Source: Promicromonospora sukumoe 327MFSha3.1 (GTDB lineage: Bacteria; Actinomycetota; Actinomycetes; Actinomycetales; Cellulomonadaceae). Taken from it: a stretch of 64,000 nt of DNA. The stretch spans positions 1,612,001 to 1,676,000 of the forward strand of contig NZ_ARQM01000010.1 in the NCBI RefSeq assembly GCF_000385135.1, written 5' to 3'. Below the pieces are notes generated by a model that searched no databases, was not told the DNA's origin, and was given only the letters and a program-made list of their open reading frames with translations. Positions within the stretch are counted from its first letter, which is position 1, and the number at the start of each line of letters is the position of its first letter. A program made the position numbers and the translations under genes. Of this stretch, positions 32,913-41,662 are shown piece after piece.

Positions 32913-34574
32913 ATGGGACACGCACGATCGTTCGGACGGCGCGTTTCAGCGCTGGTCGTCTCACTCGTCATGCTCACCTCGGCCTGCGCGGGCGGCTCGC
33001 CGTCCGGCGACGGGACCGCCGGCGGGCGCGACGACACGATGATCTACGGCAAGACGGACGGCGGCACCACGTTCGTCCACAACTACAACGTGGTCGGCCC
33101 CGCGGTCGACAAGGCGCCCAACATGGAGCTGGTCTACGAGCCACTCATGCGCGTCGACTACAGCAACGGCGCCGTGGTCGAGCCCTGGCTCGCGGAGAGC
33201 TGGGAGTTCGACGACGCGGGCACCACGCTCACGGTCCACCTGCGCGACGGCGTCACCTTCTCCGACGGCGAGCCCTTCACGGCCGACGACGCCGTCTTCT
33301 CGCTGAACCTGCCGATCGAGCAGCCGGAGTTCTCCATCGCGGGCGTCACCTACGAGAAGGCCGAGAAGGTCGACGACCTGACGTTCACCGTCACGTTCGC
33401 CGCGCCCTCGTTCGCCACGGTCAAGCAGTTCGCCAACATCCTGCTGCCGATGGTGCCCGAGCACGTCTGGCGCGACCAGGACCTCAACACCTGGACCAAC
33501 CCGGAGCCGATCGGCACCGGCCCGTTCACCCTGGCCGAGTTCAAGCCGCAGCAGGTCACCCTCACCGCGCGCGACGACTACTGGGGCGGCGACTTGCCGA
33601 TGTCGACGTACAAGATCATCCCGACCAGCGCGGACGCCGCCAAGGCGCAGCTGCTGCGCGGCGACATCGACATCGCGCAGGGCTCGTGGGCCAACGGCGA
33701 GCAGGAGTACACGGCCAAGGACCCGGAGCACAACCTGTACCAGCTCTACCCGAACGGCGGCGCCATGTCGGCGATGTTCAACGCCGGCAAGCCCCCGTTC
33801 GACGACGTCCACGTGCGCCGCGCGCTGGCCATGACCGTGGACCGCACCGCCATCACGACCACGCTGCAGCGACCCGGCACCGAGTCCGGCCCGACCGGGC
33901 TGAACGCGACGGTCTACGCCGACTGGATCAACCCCGAGCTCGCCGACCCCTGGCCCGTCGACGCCGAGGCTGCGAAGGCCGAGCTGGCCGACGGCGGCTG
34001 GACCGTGAAGGACGGCGCCCTGGTCAAGGACGGCGAGAGCTACCGCCCCACCATCCTGTTCAACAACGACTGGGCCTGGGGCAGCTACGCCGACATCATG
34101 ATCAACGGCTGGCGTGACACGCTCGGCATCGAGGTCGAGCCCGCCGGGCAGCCCACCGCCGGCTACTACGACGCGATGAACCTCGGCGACTTCGACATCA
34201 CCGCGGCGTCCACGGGCGGGGCCGGCGTCTACGGCGTCTACAGCTTCCTCGACAGCGACTTCGTGGTGCCCGTGGGGGAGTCGGCCACGCTCAACCAGGG
34301 CCGCTGGTCCAACGCCGAGGCCGACGAGATCATTGCCGCGATGGAGAGCACGGACGACGAGGCCGAGCTCAAGGAGCTGGGCCTGCGCATGCAGGAGCTC
34401 GTGGTCGACGAGGTGCCGTTCAGCCCGCTGTACGACAACTTCTACTTCGTCGAGATCAACGCGAAGCGCTGGTCGGGCTGGCCCACGCCGGACGACTTCG
34501 ACCACATCCCGTTCGTCGGCATGGGGCCGGACCTCATCCTGACGATGCTCGACCTCGAGCCCACGGAAGGCTGA
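32913..34574 (+). CDS. Opp/Dpp-type substrate-binding lipoprotein
   Basis: 553 residues. The signal peptide ends in the lipobox LTSAC (Cys25), so it is anchored outside the membrane. The body is the family-5 solute-binding fold, shown by YEPLMRVDYSNGAVVEPWLA, ESWEFDDAGTTLTVHLRDGV and PFDDVHVRRALAMTVDRTA. Family members bind peptides but also oligosaccharides, such as cello- and xylo-oligosaccharides. The LacI gene and FAD oxidoreductase in the same operon, and the next-door GH5, favour a sugar ligand. It is the first gene after the LacI-5 operators. Confidence 0.92.
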   Translation: MGHARSFGRRVSALVVSLVMLTSACAGGSPSGDGTAGGRDDTMIYGKTDGGTTFVHNYNVVGPAVDKAPNMELVYEPLMRVDYSNGAVVEPWLAESWEFDDAGTTLTVHLRDGVTFSDGEPFTADDAVFSLNLPIEQPEFSIAGVTYEKAEKVDDLTFTVTFAAPSFATVKQFANILLPMVPEHVWRDQDLNTWTNPEPIGTGPFTLAEFKPQQVTLTARDDYWGGDLPMSTYKIIPTSADAAKAQLLRGDIDIAQGSWANGEQEYTAKDPEHNLYQLYPNGGAMSAMFNAGKPPFDDVHVRRALAMTVDRTAITTTLQRPGTESGPTGLNATVYADWINPELADPWPVDAEAAKAELADGGWTVKDGALVKDGESYRPTILFNNDWAWGSYADIMINGWRDTLGIEVEPAGQPTAGYYDAMNLGDFDITAASTGGAGVYGVYSFLDSDFVVPVGESATLNQGRWSNAEADEIIAAMESTDDEAELKELGLRMQELVVDEVPFSPLYDNFYFVEINAKRWSGWPTPDDFDHIPFVGMGPDLILTMLDLEPTEG

Positions 34575-34576
34575 CC

Positions 34577-35647
34577 GTGACGACGACGGAGGCGCCGGCG
34601 ACGCCGGTGCGTGCGGCCGCGGACCCGCCCGCAGCGGTCCGGGCGGTGCGCCGCTGGGGGTTCCTGCTGCGCCGGCTCGGCTTCTACGCCGCCGCCGCGG
34701 CCGCGGCGATCGTGCTCAACTTCCTGCTGCCGCGCCTCATGCCGGGCGACCCGTCGTCCGCCATCGTGGAGGAGCTGCAGCGGGTCAGCGGCCAGCAGGT
34801 GCCGCCGGAGACCCTGGAGAGCATCCGGGCGATCTTCGGTGACCCCGACCAGAACCTCGCCCAGCAGTTCGTGGGGTACCTGGGGCAGCTCGCGCGGTTC
34901 GACCTGGGCGTCTCCGTCGTCAACTTCCCCGTGCCGGTGAGCGAGCTCGTGCTGGAGGCGCTGCCCTGGACGCTGCTGCTGGTCGGCACCACCACCGTGC
35001 TCGCGTTCGTGCTCGGCACCGGCCTCGGCGTGATCGCCGGGTGGAAGGCCGGCAGCCGGCTCGACTCGATCCTCACCCCACTGACGGCGTTCCTGTCGTC
35101 GGTGCCGTACTTCTGGGTCGCGCTGCTGGCCCTGTGGGTGTTCGGGTTCGTGCTCGGCTGGTTCCCGCTGTCCGGCGGCTACGACGCCAACCTCGCCGAG
35201 GGGTTCAACCTGCCGTTCCTCGCCTCGGTGCTGCACTACGGGGCGCTGCCCGCCGCGACCATCGTGTTCTCCGCGTTCGGCGGCTGGCTGCTCGGCATGC
35301 GGAACATGACCGTGACCACCGTGCGCGAGGACTACGTGCTGCTCGCCCAGGCCAAGGGCCTCTCGCGGGGCCGCGTGATCCTGCGGTACGCCGCCCGCAA
35401 CGCCATGCTGCCGAGCTTCACCGGGTTCGCGATGGCGCTCGGCGGCGTCATCGGCGGGGCCCTGCTGACCGAGACCGTGTTCAGCTACCCCGGCATCGGC
35501 TACCTGCTGTTCGAGTCCCTCAACAAGCGCGACTACCCGATGATGCAGGGGGTCTTCCTGATCGTGACGCTCGCGACGCTGCTCGCCAACCTCCTGGCCG
35601 ACTCCCTGTACGTGGTGCTCGACCCGCGCATCCGGGAACAGGGGTGA
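34577..35647 (+). CDS. Opp/Dpp-type ABC permease (B subunit)
   Basis: 356 residues from GTG 34577, 2 bases after the binding-protein stop. It has a first membrane helix near residue 35, a periplasmic loop with PGDPSSAIVEELQRVSGQQV, and five further helices. The cytoplasmic EAA-like loop has LLAQAKGLSRGRVILRYAARNAML, and the end is DSLYVVLDPRI, typical of OppB/DppB. Its stop overlaps the GTG that precedes the next permease. Confidence 0.93.
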   Translation: MTTTEAPATPVRAAADPPAAVRAVRRWGFLLRRLGFYAAAAAAAIVLNFLLPRLMPGDPSSAIVEELQRVSGQQVPPETLESIRAIFGDPDQNLAQQFVGYLGQLARFDLGVSVVNFPVPVSELVLEALPWTLLLVGTTTVLAFVLGTGLGVIAGWKAGSRLDSILTPLTAFLSSVPYFWVALLALWVFGFVLGWFPLSGGYDANLAEGFNLPFLASVLHYGALPAATIVFSAFGGWLLGMRNMTVTTVREDYVLLAQAKGLSRGRVILRYAARNAMLPSFTGFAMALGGVIGGALLTETVFSYPGIGYLLFESLNKRDYPMMQGVFLIVTLATLLANLLADSLYVVLDPRIREQG

Positions 35648-35652
35648 GCGCC

Positions 35653-36570
35653 ATGAGAACCGGACTCCTCGGTGCAGGTCTCGTCAGAGGCTGGAAGGTC
35701 CGCGTCGGCCTGTCGGTCATCGGCTTCTTCGTGCTGCTGGCCCTCCTCGGGCCCTGGCTGACGGCGAGCATCCCCGGCCTCGACCCGCGCGCCAACGACC
35801 TCACCGCCATCGGCCAGCCACCCAGCGCCGCGCACTGGCTCGGCACCACCCAGTTCGGCCAGGACGTGCTGGCCCAGACCATCGAGGGCGCCCGCGGCTC
35901 CCTGTTCGTCGGGTTCCTCTCGGCCGTGATCGGCACGGCGCTCGCGATCCTGGTCGGGCTGCCCGCCGGGTACTTCGGCGGGCGCACCGACTCCTGGCTC
36001 AACTTCCTGTCCAACCTGTTCATCGTGATGCCGGTGCTGCCGCTCATCCTCATCGTGGCCGGCTACATGCAGGGCACCGGGCTGTGGGTGATCGCGCTGA
36101 TCATCGGCTTCTTCGGCTGGTCGGGCGGCGCCCGCACCATCCGCGCGCAGGCGATGAGCGTGAGCAACCGCGACTTCGTGCTGGCGATGCGCACCCTCGG
36201 CGAGCCGCACCACCGGCTCCTGTTCCACGAGGTGCTGCCGCACCTGACCGGCTGGATCGCCGCGATGTTCCTGTCCGGCGTCATCGGCGGCGTCATGGCC
36301 GAGGCGGGCCTCGCCTTCCTCGGCATCTCCGACTCCGGCGCGATCAGCTGGGGCACCATGATCCAGGCCGCCCAGCAGCAGAGCGCGGTGCTGCGCGGCA
36401 TGTGGTGGTGGTTCGTGCCGCCGGGCCTGTGCATCGCCCTGGTCGCGACGGCCGCGACGCTGGTCAACTTCGGCGTCGACGAGCTGGCCAACCCCAAGCT
36501 GCGCACGGTCCGCCGCTCCGTGGTGCGCCGTGCCCAGGCTGCCGAGACCACCGTAGGGAGTGATGCGTGA
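35653..36570 (+). CDS. Opp/Dpp-type ABC permease (C subunit)
   Basis: 305 residues from ATG 35653; GTG 35644, forming a GTGA overlap with the previous stop, is an equally credible start. The OppC/DppC hallmarks are HWLGTTQFGQDVLAQTIEG, six membrane segments, and the loop RDFVLAMRTLGEPHHRLLFH. It couples to the B subunit to make the channel. The end overlaps the start of the first ATPase gene. Confidence 0.92.
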   Translation: MRTGLLGAGLVRGWKVRVGLSVIGFFVLLALLGPWLTASIPGLDPRANDLTAIGQPPSAAHWLGTTQFGQDVLAQTIEGARGSLFVGFLSAVIGTALAILVGLPAGYFGGRTDSWLNFLSNLFIVMPVLPLILIVAGYMQGTGLWVIALIIGFFGWSGGARTIRAQAMSVSNRDFVLAMRTLGEPHHRLLFHEVLPHLTGWIAAMFLSGVIGGVMAEAGLAFLGISDSGAISWGTMIQAAQQQSAVLRGMWWWFVPPGLCIALVATAATLVNFGVDELANPKLRTVRRSVVRRAQAAETTVGSDA

Positions 36571-37697
36571 TGGTCACCCAGTTCGTGCCTGACACCGACC
36601 GGCCCGACGCCGGCACCACCTCCGCGCGGCGAGCCGACGGCGACGTCCTGCACGTCACCGGCCTCACCGTCGAGTACGTGACCGACGGCGACCCGGTGCG
36701 CGCGTGCGCCGACGTCACCTTCACGCTGCGCCGCGGCGAGATCCTGGGCGTCGCGGGTGAGTCGGGTTCCGGCAAGTCCACGCTGATCACGGCTCTCACG
36801 AGGCTCCAGCGCCCGCCCGCCGTCACCACCGGGGGCAGCATCGTGTTCTACCCGCGCGACGGCGGACCCGCGATCGACCTCGTCACCGCGACCCCGAAGG
36901 CGCTGCGCGCGCTGCGCTGGACGTCCCTGTCCATCGTGCTGCAGAGCGCCATGGACGCCCTCAACCCGGTGATGCGGCTCGGCGCGCAGTTCGCCGACGC
37001 GCTGCGTACCCACGACCGGACCCTCACCAAGGACGCCGCCTGGGCGCGCGCCGCCGAGCTGCTCGCCACGGTCGGCATCTCCGGGGACCGGGCGCGCAGC
37101 TACCCGCACGAGCTGTCCGGCGGCATGCGGCAGCGCGCCAGCATCGCGCTGGCGCTCGCGTGCGGTCCGGAGCTGGTGGTCATGGACGAGCCGACGACGG
37201 CGGTCGACGTCGTCATGCAGCGGCAGATCCTGGCCCAGGTGCTGCGCCTGCGCCGCACGCTGGGGTTCGCCGTCGTCTTCGTGACGCACGACCTGTCGCT
37301 GCTGCTGGAGCTCGCCGACCGCATCGCCATCATGTACGCCGGCCGCATCGTGGAGCTCGGCACCGCCCGCGAGCTCTACGACGACCCGCGCCACCCCTAC
37401 ACCCGCGGCCTGCGCGACTCGTTCCCGCCGCTGCACGCGCCCCTCACCAGGCTCACCGGGATCCCGGGCACGCCGCCCGACCTGCGCCGTCCGCCGTCCG
37501 GGTGCCCGTTCCACCCGCGGTGCCCCCAGCGGTTCGCGGGCTGCGACACGGACCTGCCGGAGCTCGTGACCAAGGGCGGGCACTCCGTCGCCTGCCGGCT
37601 GCACGAACCGACCGGGAGACCGGACCCGGTACCTGACCCGGCGTCCGGCCCGGCGTCCGGCCCGGCGTCCGCCCGCACCGAAGGAGGAGCGTCATGA
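36567..37697 (+). CDS. Opp/Dpp-type ABC ATPase (D subunit)
   Basis: 376 residues from GTG 36567; ATG 36570 is also possible. Walker A GESGSGKST, signature LSGGMRQRASIALAL, Walker B LVVMDEPTTAVD and switch HDLSLLLELADRIAIMYAG are intact. The C-terminal OppD-type Cys motif is CPFHPRCPQRFAGC, a probable Fe-S or metal site. A PASGPASGPASA tail at the end comes from a 12-bp tandem repeat. Its stop overlaps the second ATPase by 4 bases. Confidence 0.93.
   Translation: MMVTQFVPDTDRPDAGTTSARRADGDVLHVTGLTVEYVTDGDPVRACADVTFTLRRGEILGVAGESGSGKSTLITALTRLQRPPAVTTGGSIVFYPRDGGPAIDLVTATPKALRALRWTSLSIVLQSAMDALNPVMRLGAQFADALRTHDRTLTKDAAWARAAELLATVGISGDRARSYPHELSGGMRQRASIALALACGPELVVMDEPTTAVDVVMQRQILAQVLRLRRTLGFAVVFVTHDLSLLLELADRIAIMYAGRIVELGTARELYDDPRHPYTRGLRDSFPPLHAPLTRLTGIPGTPPDLRRPPSGCPFHPRCPQRFAGCDTDLPELVTKGGHSVACRLHEPTGRPDPVPDPASGPASGPASARTEGGAS
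37637..37672. repeat. Three 12-bp tandem repeats in an ATPase tail
   Basis: Three copies of CCCGGCGTCCGG (the last with one change) encode the repeating PASG tail at the C-terminus of the D-subunit ATPase. The unit keeps the frame, so copy number can vary without breaking the gene. Confidence 0.8.
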
Positions 37698-38755
37698 CCG
37701 CGACCACCCCCGCGCCGTCGGCCCCTGTCGCCGCGCCGGAACCGCCCGTGCTTGCCGCCGTCGACGTGACCAAGCACTTCGCCGTCCGCTCCGCCGTCGG
37801 CGCCCGCTCCGTGGTGCGCGCCGTGGAAGGTGCCACGCTCGACCTGCACCGCGGCCGGGTGGTGGCGCTGGTGGGGGAGTCGGGCAGCGGGAAGACGACG
37901 CTGGCCCGGCTGCTCGCCGGTTTCTACACCCCCACGAGCGGCGAGATCGCGCTGGAGGGCGTGCCGGTGCGGCAGCGACGCGGGCGCGTGGAGCGTTCGT
38001 ACCACAAGGACGTCCAGCTCATCTTCCAGGACCCGTTCGGCTCCCTGAACCCGCTGCACCGTGTGCGGCACAACCTGGAGCGGCCCCTGAAGCTGCACCA
38101 CGGTGTGCGCGGCAAGGCCGAGCTGGACCGGCGGGTGCGGGAGCTGCTGGAGCGCGTGGCCCTGACGCCCGCCGAGCAGTACGCCGACAAGTTCCCGCAC
38201 GAGCTGTCCGGCGGGCAGCGCCAGCGCGTCGTCATCGCCCGCGCCCTGGCCGTGGAGCCCAAGGTGCTGCTCGGCGACGAGCCCATCTCGATGCTCGACG
38301 TGTCGATCCGCCTGGAGATGCTCAACCTGCTCGACCGGCTGCGCACCGAGGACGGCCTGGCCCTGCTCTACATCACGCACGACATCGCCAGCGCCCGCTA
38401 CCTCTGCGACGACGTCGTGGTGATGTACGCGGGCGAGATGGTCGAGGGCGGGCCCAAGGAGCAGGTCATCGCCGACCCGCAGCACCCCTACACCCGCCTG
38501 CTCGTGGAGTCCTCGCCCGACCCCGGGCGCGGCGCGCGCGACCGGGACGCGCTGTTCGACGCCGACGCCGACGGCCTGGGCGAGCCGCCCAGCCTCATCG
38601 ACCCGCCGCCCGGCTGCCGGTTCCACCCCCGCTGCCCGTTCGCCATGGACGTGTGCCGCACGCAGGCACCGCCGCGTGCCGACCTCGGCGACGGGCGCTG
38701 GGCCCGCTGCTGGCTGCACGCCGCCGACCGCACGATCACCCAGGAGAACGAGTGA
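37694..38755 (+). CDS. Opp/Dpp-type ABC ATPase (F subunit)
   Basis: 353 residues. Walker A GESGSGKTT, signature LSGGQRQRVVIARAL, Walker B VLLGDEPISMLD and switch HDIASARYLCDDVVVMYAG are present. The residue before the Walker B aspartate is Gly where Ala is more usual (LLGDEP for LLADEP). The C-terminal CRFHPRCPFAMDVC motif matches OppF. Its stop overlaps the LacI-5 start as GTGA, so regulator and importer are translated together. Confidence 0.93.
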   Translation: MTATTPAPSAPVAAPEPPVLAAVDVTKHFAVRSAVGARSVVRAVEGATLDLHRGRVVALVGESGSGKTTLARLLAGFYTPTSGEIALEGVPVRQRRGRVERSYHKDVQLIFQDPFGSLNPLHRVRHNLERPLKLHHGVRGKAELDRRVRELLERVALTPAEQYADKFPHELSGGQRQRVVIARALAVEPKVLLGDEPISMLDVSIRLEMLNLLDRLRTEDGLALLYITHDIASARYLCDDVVVMYAGEMVEGGPKEQVIADPQHPYTRLLVESSPDPGRGARDRDALFDADADGLGEPPSLIDPPPGCRFHPRCPFAMDVCRTQAPPRADLGDGRWARCWLHAADRTITQENE

Positions 38756-39861
38756 CCACCACCCCGCGCCGCGCCCGGGCGCCCCGCCAGTCCGACGTCG
38801 CCCGGCTCGCCGGCGTCTCGCAGTCCGCCGTGTCCCGCGTGATCGGCGGGGACACGGACGCCGCACGTATCCCCGAGGCCACCGTCCGGCGCATCCAGGA
38901 CGCGATCAAGGAGCTGGGCTACGTGCCCAACCCGACGGCGCGCAAGCTGCGTACCGGCCGCAACCGCCTGCTCGGCGTGCACACCTTCGAGGCGGTCTTC
39001 CCGCGGGCGCGTGAGGACTTCTACTTCGAGTTCTTGCTCGGCATCGAGGAGCGGGCCGAGGAGATCGACCACGACCTGGTGCTGTTCACCTCCACGGGCG
39101 GCAGCGACGGACGCCGCCGCGTCTACCGCGACGGCGTCAACCGCCTCAACGTGGCCGACGGCGCGGTGCTGCTCGGTGTCGCCGCCGACCGGGCCGAGCT
39201 GGCCCGGCTGGAGGCCGACGGCTACCCGTTCGTGCACATCGGCCGCCGCGAGGTGCCGGGCACGCGGATCACGTGCGTCGTGCCCGACTACGAGTCGGCC
39301 GCCGCCGCGATCGTCGACCGCCTGGCCGACCTGGGCCACACGCGGATCGGCTACCTGAGCAGCGGCATCGACGAGGAGTCGTACGCGGACCGGCGGCGCG
39401 GGTACGAGTCCGCCGTGGCGCGCCGGGGGCTGCGGGACGTCTCGCCCGCGAGCCCGGGTCCGGGTCCGGGTTCGAGCTCGGCCGACGGCGACCCCGCCTG
39501 GCTCGACGCCGTCGCCGACGGCGCGGTCACCGCCGTCGTCGCCGACGCCGAGTGGCTGGCCAACCCGCTCGCGGAGCGGCTCGCCGCGCGCGGGCTCACG
39601 GTGCCGCGCGACGTCTCCGTCGTCGTCCTCGAGGGGGTGGGCCCGGAGGCCCCGGTCCGCTGGGACTGCCTGCAGATCCCGCGCCGCGAGGTGGGCCGCC
39701 TCGCCATCGACACGCTCGTCGGCATGCTCGACGAGCCCGGGCAGCCCGTCGCCGACGTGCTCGTGCCGTGCGTCGTCGTCGCGGGCGAGACCGTGGCTGC
39801 GCCGCCTGCCGGAACTGCGCCACCTGCCGGAACCGGGCCGACCAAGGGGAGTGCCGAATGA
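38752..39861 (+). CDS. LacI-family regulator (LacI-5)
   Basis: 369 residues from GTG 38752. The HTH reads RQSDVARLAGVSQSAVSRVI, the hinge IKELGYVPNPTARKLRTG, followed by an effector domain. A proline/glycine linker (SPGPGPGSSS) lies in the second half and a PPAGTAPPAGTGP repeat ends the protein. It sits inside the operon rather than divergent from it, so it would repress its own synthesis through the operators at 32805-32862. It is coupled at both ends, with 4-base overlaps. Confidence 0.92.
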   Translation: MTTTPRRARAPRQSDVARLAGVSQSAVSRVIGGDTDAARIPEATVRRIQDAIKELGYVPNPTARKLRTGRNRLLGVHTFEAVFPRAREDFYFEFLLGIEERAEEIDHDLVLFTSTGGSDGRRRVYRDGVNRLNVADGAVLLGVAADRAELARLEADGYPFVHIGRREVPGTRITCVVPDYESAAAAIVDRLADLGHTRIGYLSSGIDEESYADRRRGYESAVARRGLRDVSPASPGPGPGSSSADGDPAWLDAVADGAVTAVVADAEWLANPLAERLAARGLTVPRDVSVVVLEGVGPEAPVRWDCLQIPRREVGRLAIDTLVGMLDEPGQPVADVLVPCVVVAGETVAAPPAGTAPPAGTGPTKGSAE

Positions 39862-41468
39862 GCGCGGGTATGAGCGAGCGCAAGACCGACGTCCTGATCG
39901 TGGGCGGCGGCATGGGCGGCGTGGCCGCCGCCCTGACCGCGGCCCGGCTGGGCCGGCGCGTGGTGCTGACCGAGCCCACGGACTGGCTCGGCGGCCAGCT
40001 CACCGCGCAGGCCGTGCCGCCCGACGAGCACGACTGGATCGAGGACCGCTACGCCCCGCCCGGGTACGCCGAACTGCGCCGCCGCGTGCGCGACTACTAC
40101 CGGCGCAACTACCCCCTGACGCCGCGCGCCGCCGCCGACCCGCTGCTCGACCCCGGCCTCGGCATCGTCAGCCACCTGTGCCACGAGCCGCGCGTCGCCG
40201 CCGCCGTCCTGGAGGAGATGGTCGCGCCCTGGCGCGCCGGCGGGCAGATCGAGCTGCTGCTGTGCCACGAGCCCGTCGCCGCCCACACCTCCGGCGACGA
40301 GGTCGACGCCGTCACCCTGCGCGACACCCGCGACGGCACCGAGACCACCGTCCAGGCCGCCTACGTCGTCGACGCCAGCGAGCTCGGCGACCTCCTGGAG
40401 CTCGCCGACGTCGAGCACGTCGTCGGCGCCGAGGGGCAGGACCAGACCGGCGAGCCGCACGCCCCCGCCGTCGCCGACCCCCTGGACCAGCAGGCGATCT
40501 CCTGGTGCTTCGCGCTGGAGCACCGGCCCGGCGAGGACCACACCATCGACCGCCCCGCCGGGTACGACCACTGGCGCACCGCCGTCGCCCCCTTCTGGCC
40601 CGGACCGCAGCTCTCCTTCGACGACGTCGTGCCCATCACCCTGCAGCAGCGCACCTGGCGGCTCTTCGAGGCCGACCACGCGCGGAACGCCCACTTCCCC
40701 CTGTGGACGTTCCGCCGCGTGCTGGCGCGCGACAACTTCGCCGACGGCGCGATGAGCGACGTCACGATCGTCAACTGGCCCCAGATCGACTACTGGGAGG
40801 CGCCCCTGCTCGGCCCCGGCGTCGACGACGCCGCCCGCGCGGCGGCGCTCGCGGGCTCCCGGGACCTCTCGTTCTCGTTCCTGCACTGGCTCCAGACCGA
40901 GGCCCCCCGGCCCGACGGCGGCATCGGCTACCCCGGCCTGCGCCTGCGCCCGGACGTGACCGGCACGCCCGACGGCCTGGCCAAGACCCCGTACATCCGC
41001 GAGGCCCGCCGCATCCGGGCGGAGCTGACCGTGACCGAGCAGCACGTGGGCGTGCAGGCGAGGCCCGACGGCGCGGGCAGCGAGGTCTTCGCCGACACCG
41101 TGGGCCTGGGGCGCTACCGGATCGACCTGCACCCCAGCACGGCCGGGCGCTCCTACGTGGACATCGAGGCGTACCCGTTCCAGGTGCCGCTAGGGGCGCT
41201 TGTGCCGGTGCGGGTGGAGAACCTGCTGCCCGCGGGCAAGAACATCGGCACCACGCACATCACCAACGGCTGCTACCGGCTGCACCCCGTGGAGTGGGGC
41301 ATCGGCGAGGCGGTCGGGGCGCTGGTCACGTTCTGCCTGGACCGGGGCCTGCCGCCGCGCAAGGTGCGCAACGACCCCGCGCGGCTGGCCGACTACCAGC
41401 GCCTGCTGACCGACACGCTCGGCACCACGCTCGCCTGGCCCGACGACATCCGCACCCACCGCGAGTGA
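39858..41468 (+). CDS. FAD-dependent oxidoreductase (FAD_oxidored, PF12831-like)
   Basis: 536 residues. The N-terminal dinucleotide-binding motif DVLIVGGGMGGVAAALTAAR is followed by TEPTDWLGGQLTAQAVPPDE, typical of the PF12831 group. The C-terminus has GKNIGTTHITNGCYRLHPVE, then the second FAD-contacting region. Relatives are often mislabelled xanthan lyase; they are FAD enzymes of unclear substrate, often seen with glycan genes. It is last in the LacI-5 operon, suggesting that it oxidises the imported sugar or a derivative. It is predicted cytoplasmic. Confidence 0.85.
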   Translation: MSAGMSERKTDVLIVGGGMGGVAAALTAARLGRRVVLTEPTDWLGGQLTAQAVPPDEHDWIEDRYAPPGYAELRRRVRDYYRRNYPLTPRAAADPLLDPGLGIVSHLCHEPRVAAAVLEEMVAPWRAGGQIELLLCHEPVAAHTSGDEVDAVTLRDTRDGTETTVQAAYVVDASELGDLLELADVEHVVGAEGQDQTGEPHAPAVADPLDQQAISWCFALEHRPGEDHTIDRPAGYDHWRTAVAPFWPGPQLSFDDVVPITLQQRTWRLFEADHARNAHFPLWTFRRVLARDNFADGAMSDVTIVNWPQIDYWEAPLLGPGVDDAARAAALAGSRDLSFSFLHWLQTEAPRPDGGIGYPGLRLRPDVTGTPDGLAKTPYIREARRIRAELTVTEQHVGVQARPDGAGSEVFADTVGLGRYRIDLHPSTAGRSYVDIEAYPFQVPLGALVPVRVENLLPAGKNIGTTHITNGCYRLHPVEWGIGEAVGALVTFCLDRGLPPRKVRNDPARLADYQRLLTDTLGTTLAWPDDIRTHRE

Positions 41469-41525
41469 GCTGGCGACGTCCGGCTGGAGGGAGGCAACTG
41501 ACCGAACTCATCGACTTCGGTCCCC

Positions 41526-41565
41526 TGCACTGAGACCGGTCAGTCAACCGACCGGCCTCAGTGCA
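41526..41565. terminator. Hairpin terminator after the LacI-5 operon
   Basis: Arms of 16 bases (41526-41541 and 41550-41565) pair with one A-C mismatch around eight bases. It lies 57 bases after the oxidoreductase stop and about 100 bases before the GH5 start, and so separates the two units. Confidence 0.7.
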
Positions 41566-41662
41566 ACCGACCGATCTGATTTGTGCCACCTCTTGTGCCA
41601 TGCCGTGTGTCATGTCCTGCACCAGCTCGACCGCTCGTTCGACGAAGAACGGAGAACCAATC

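Noticed and set aside
39858-41468. Xanthan lyase, a label often given to this family
   Set aside because: The sequence shows an FAD-binding Rossmann motif and none of the features of polysaccharide lyases.
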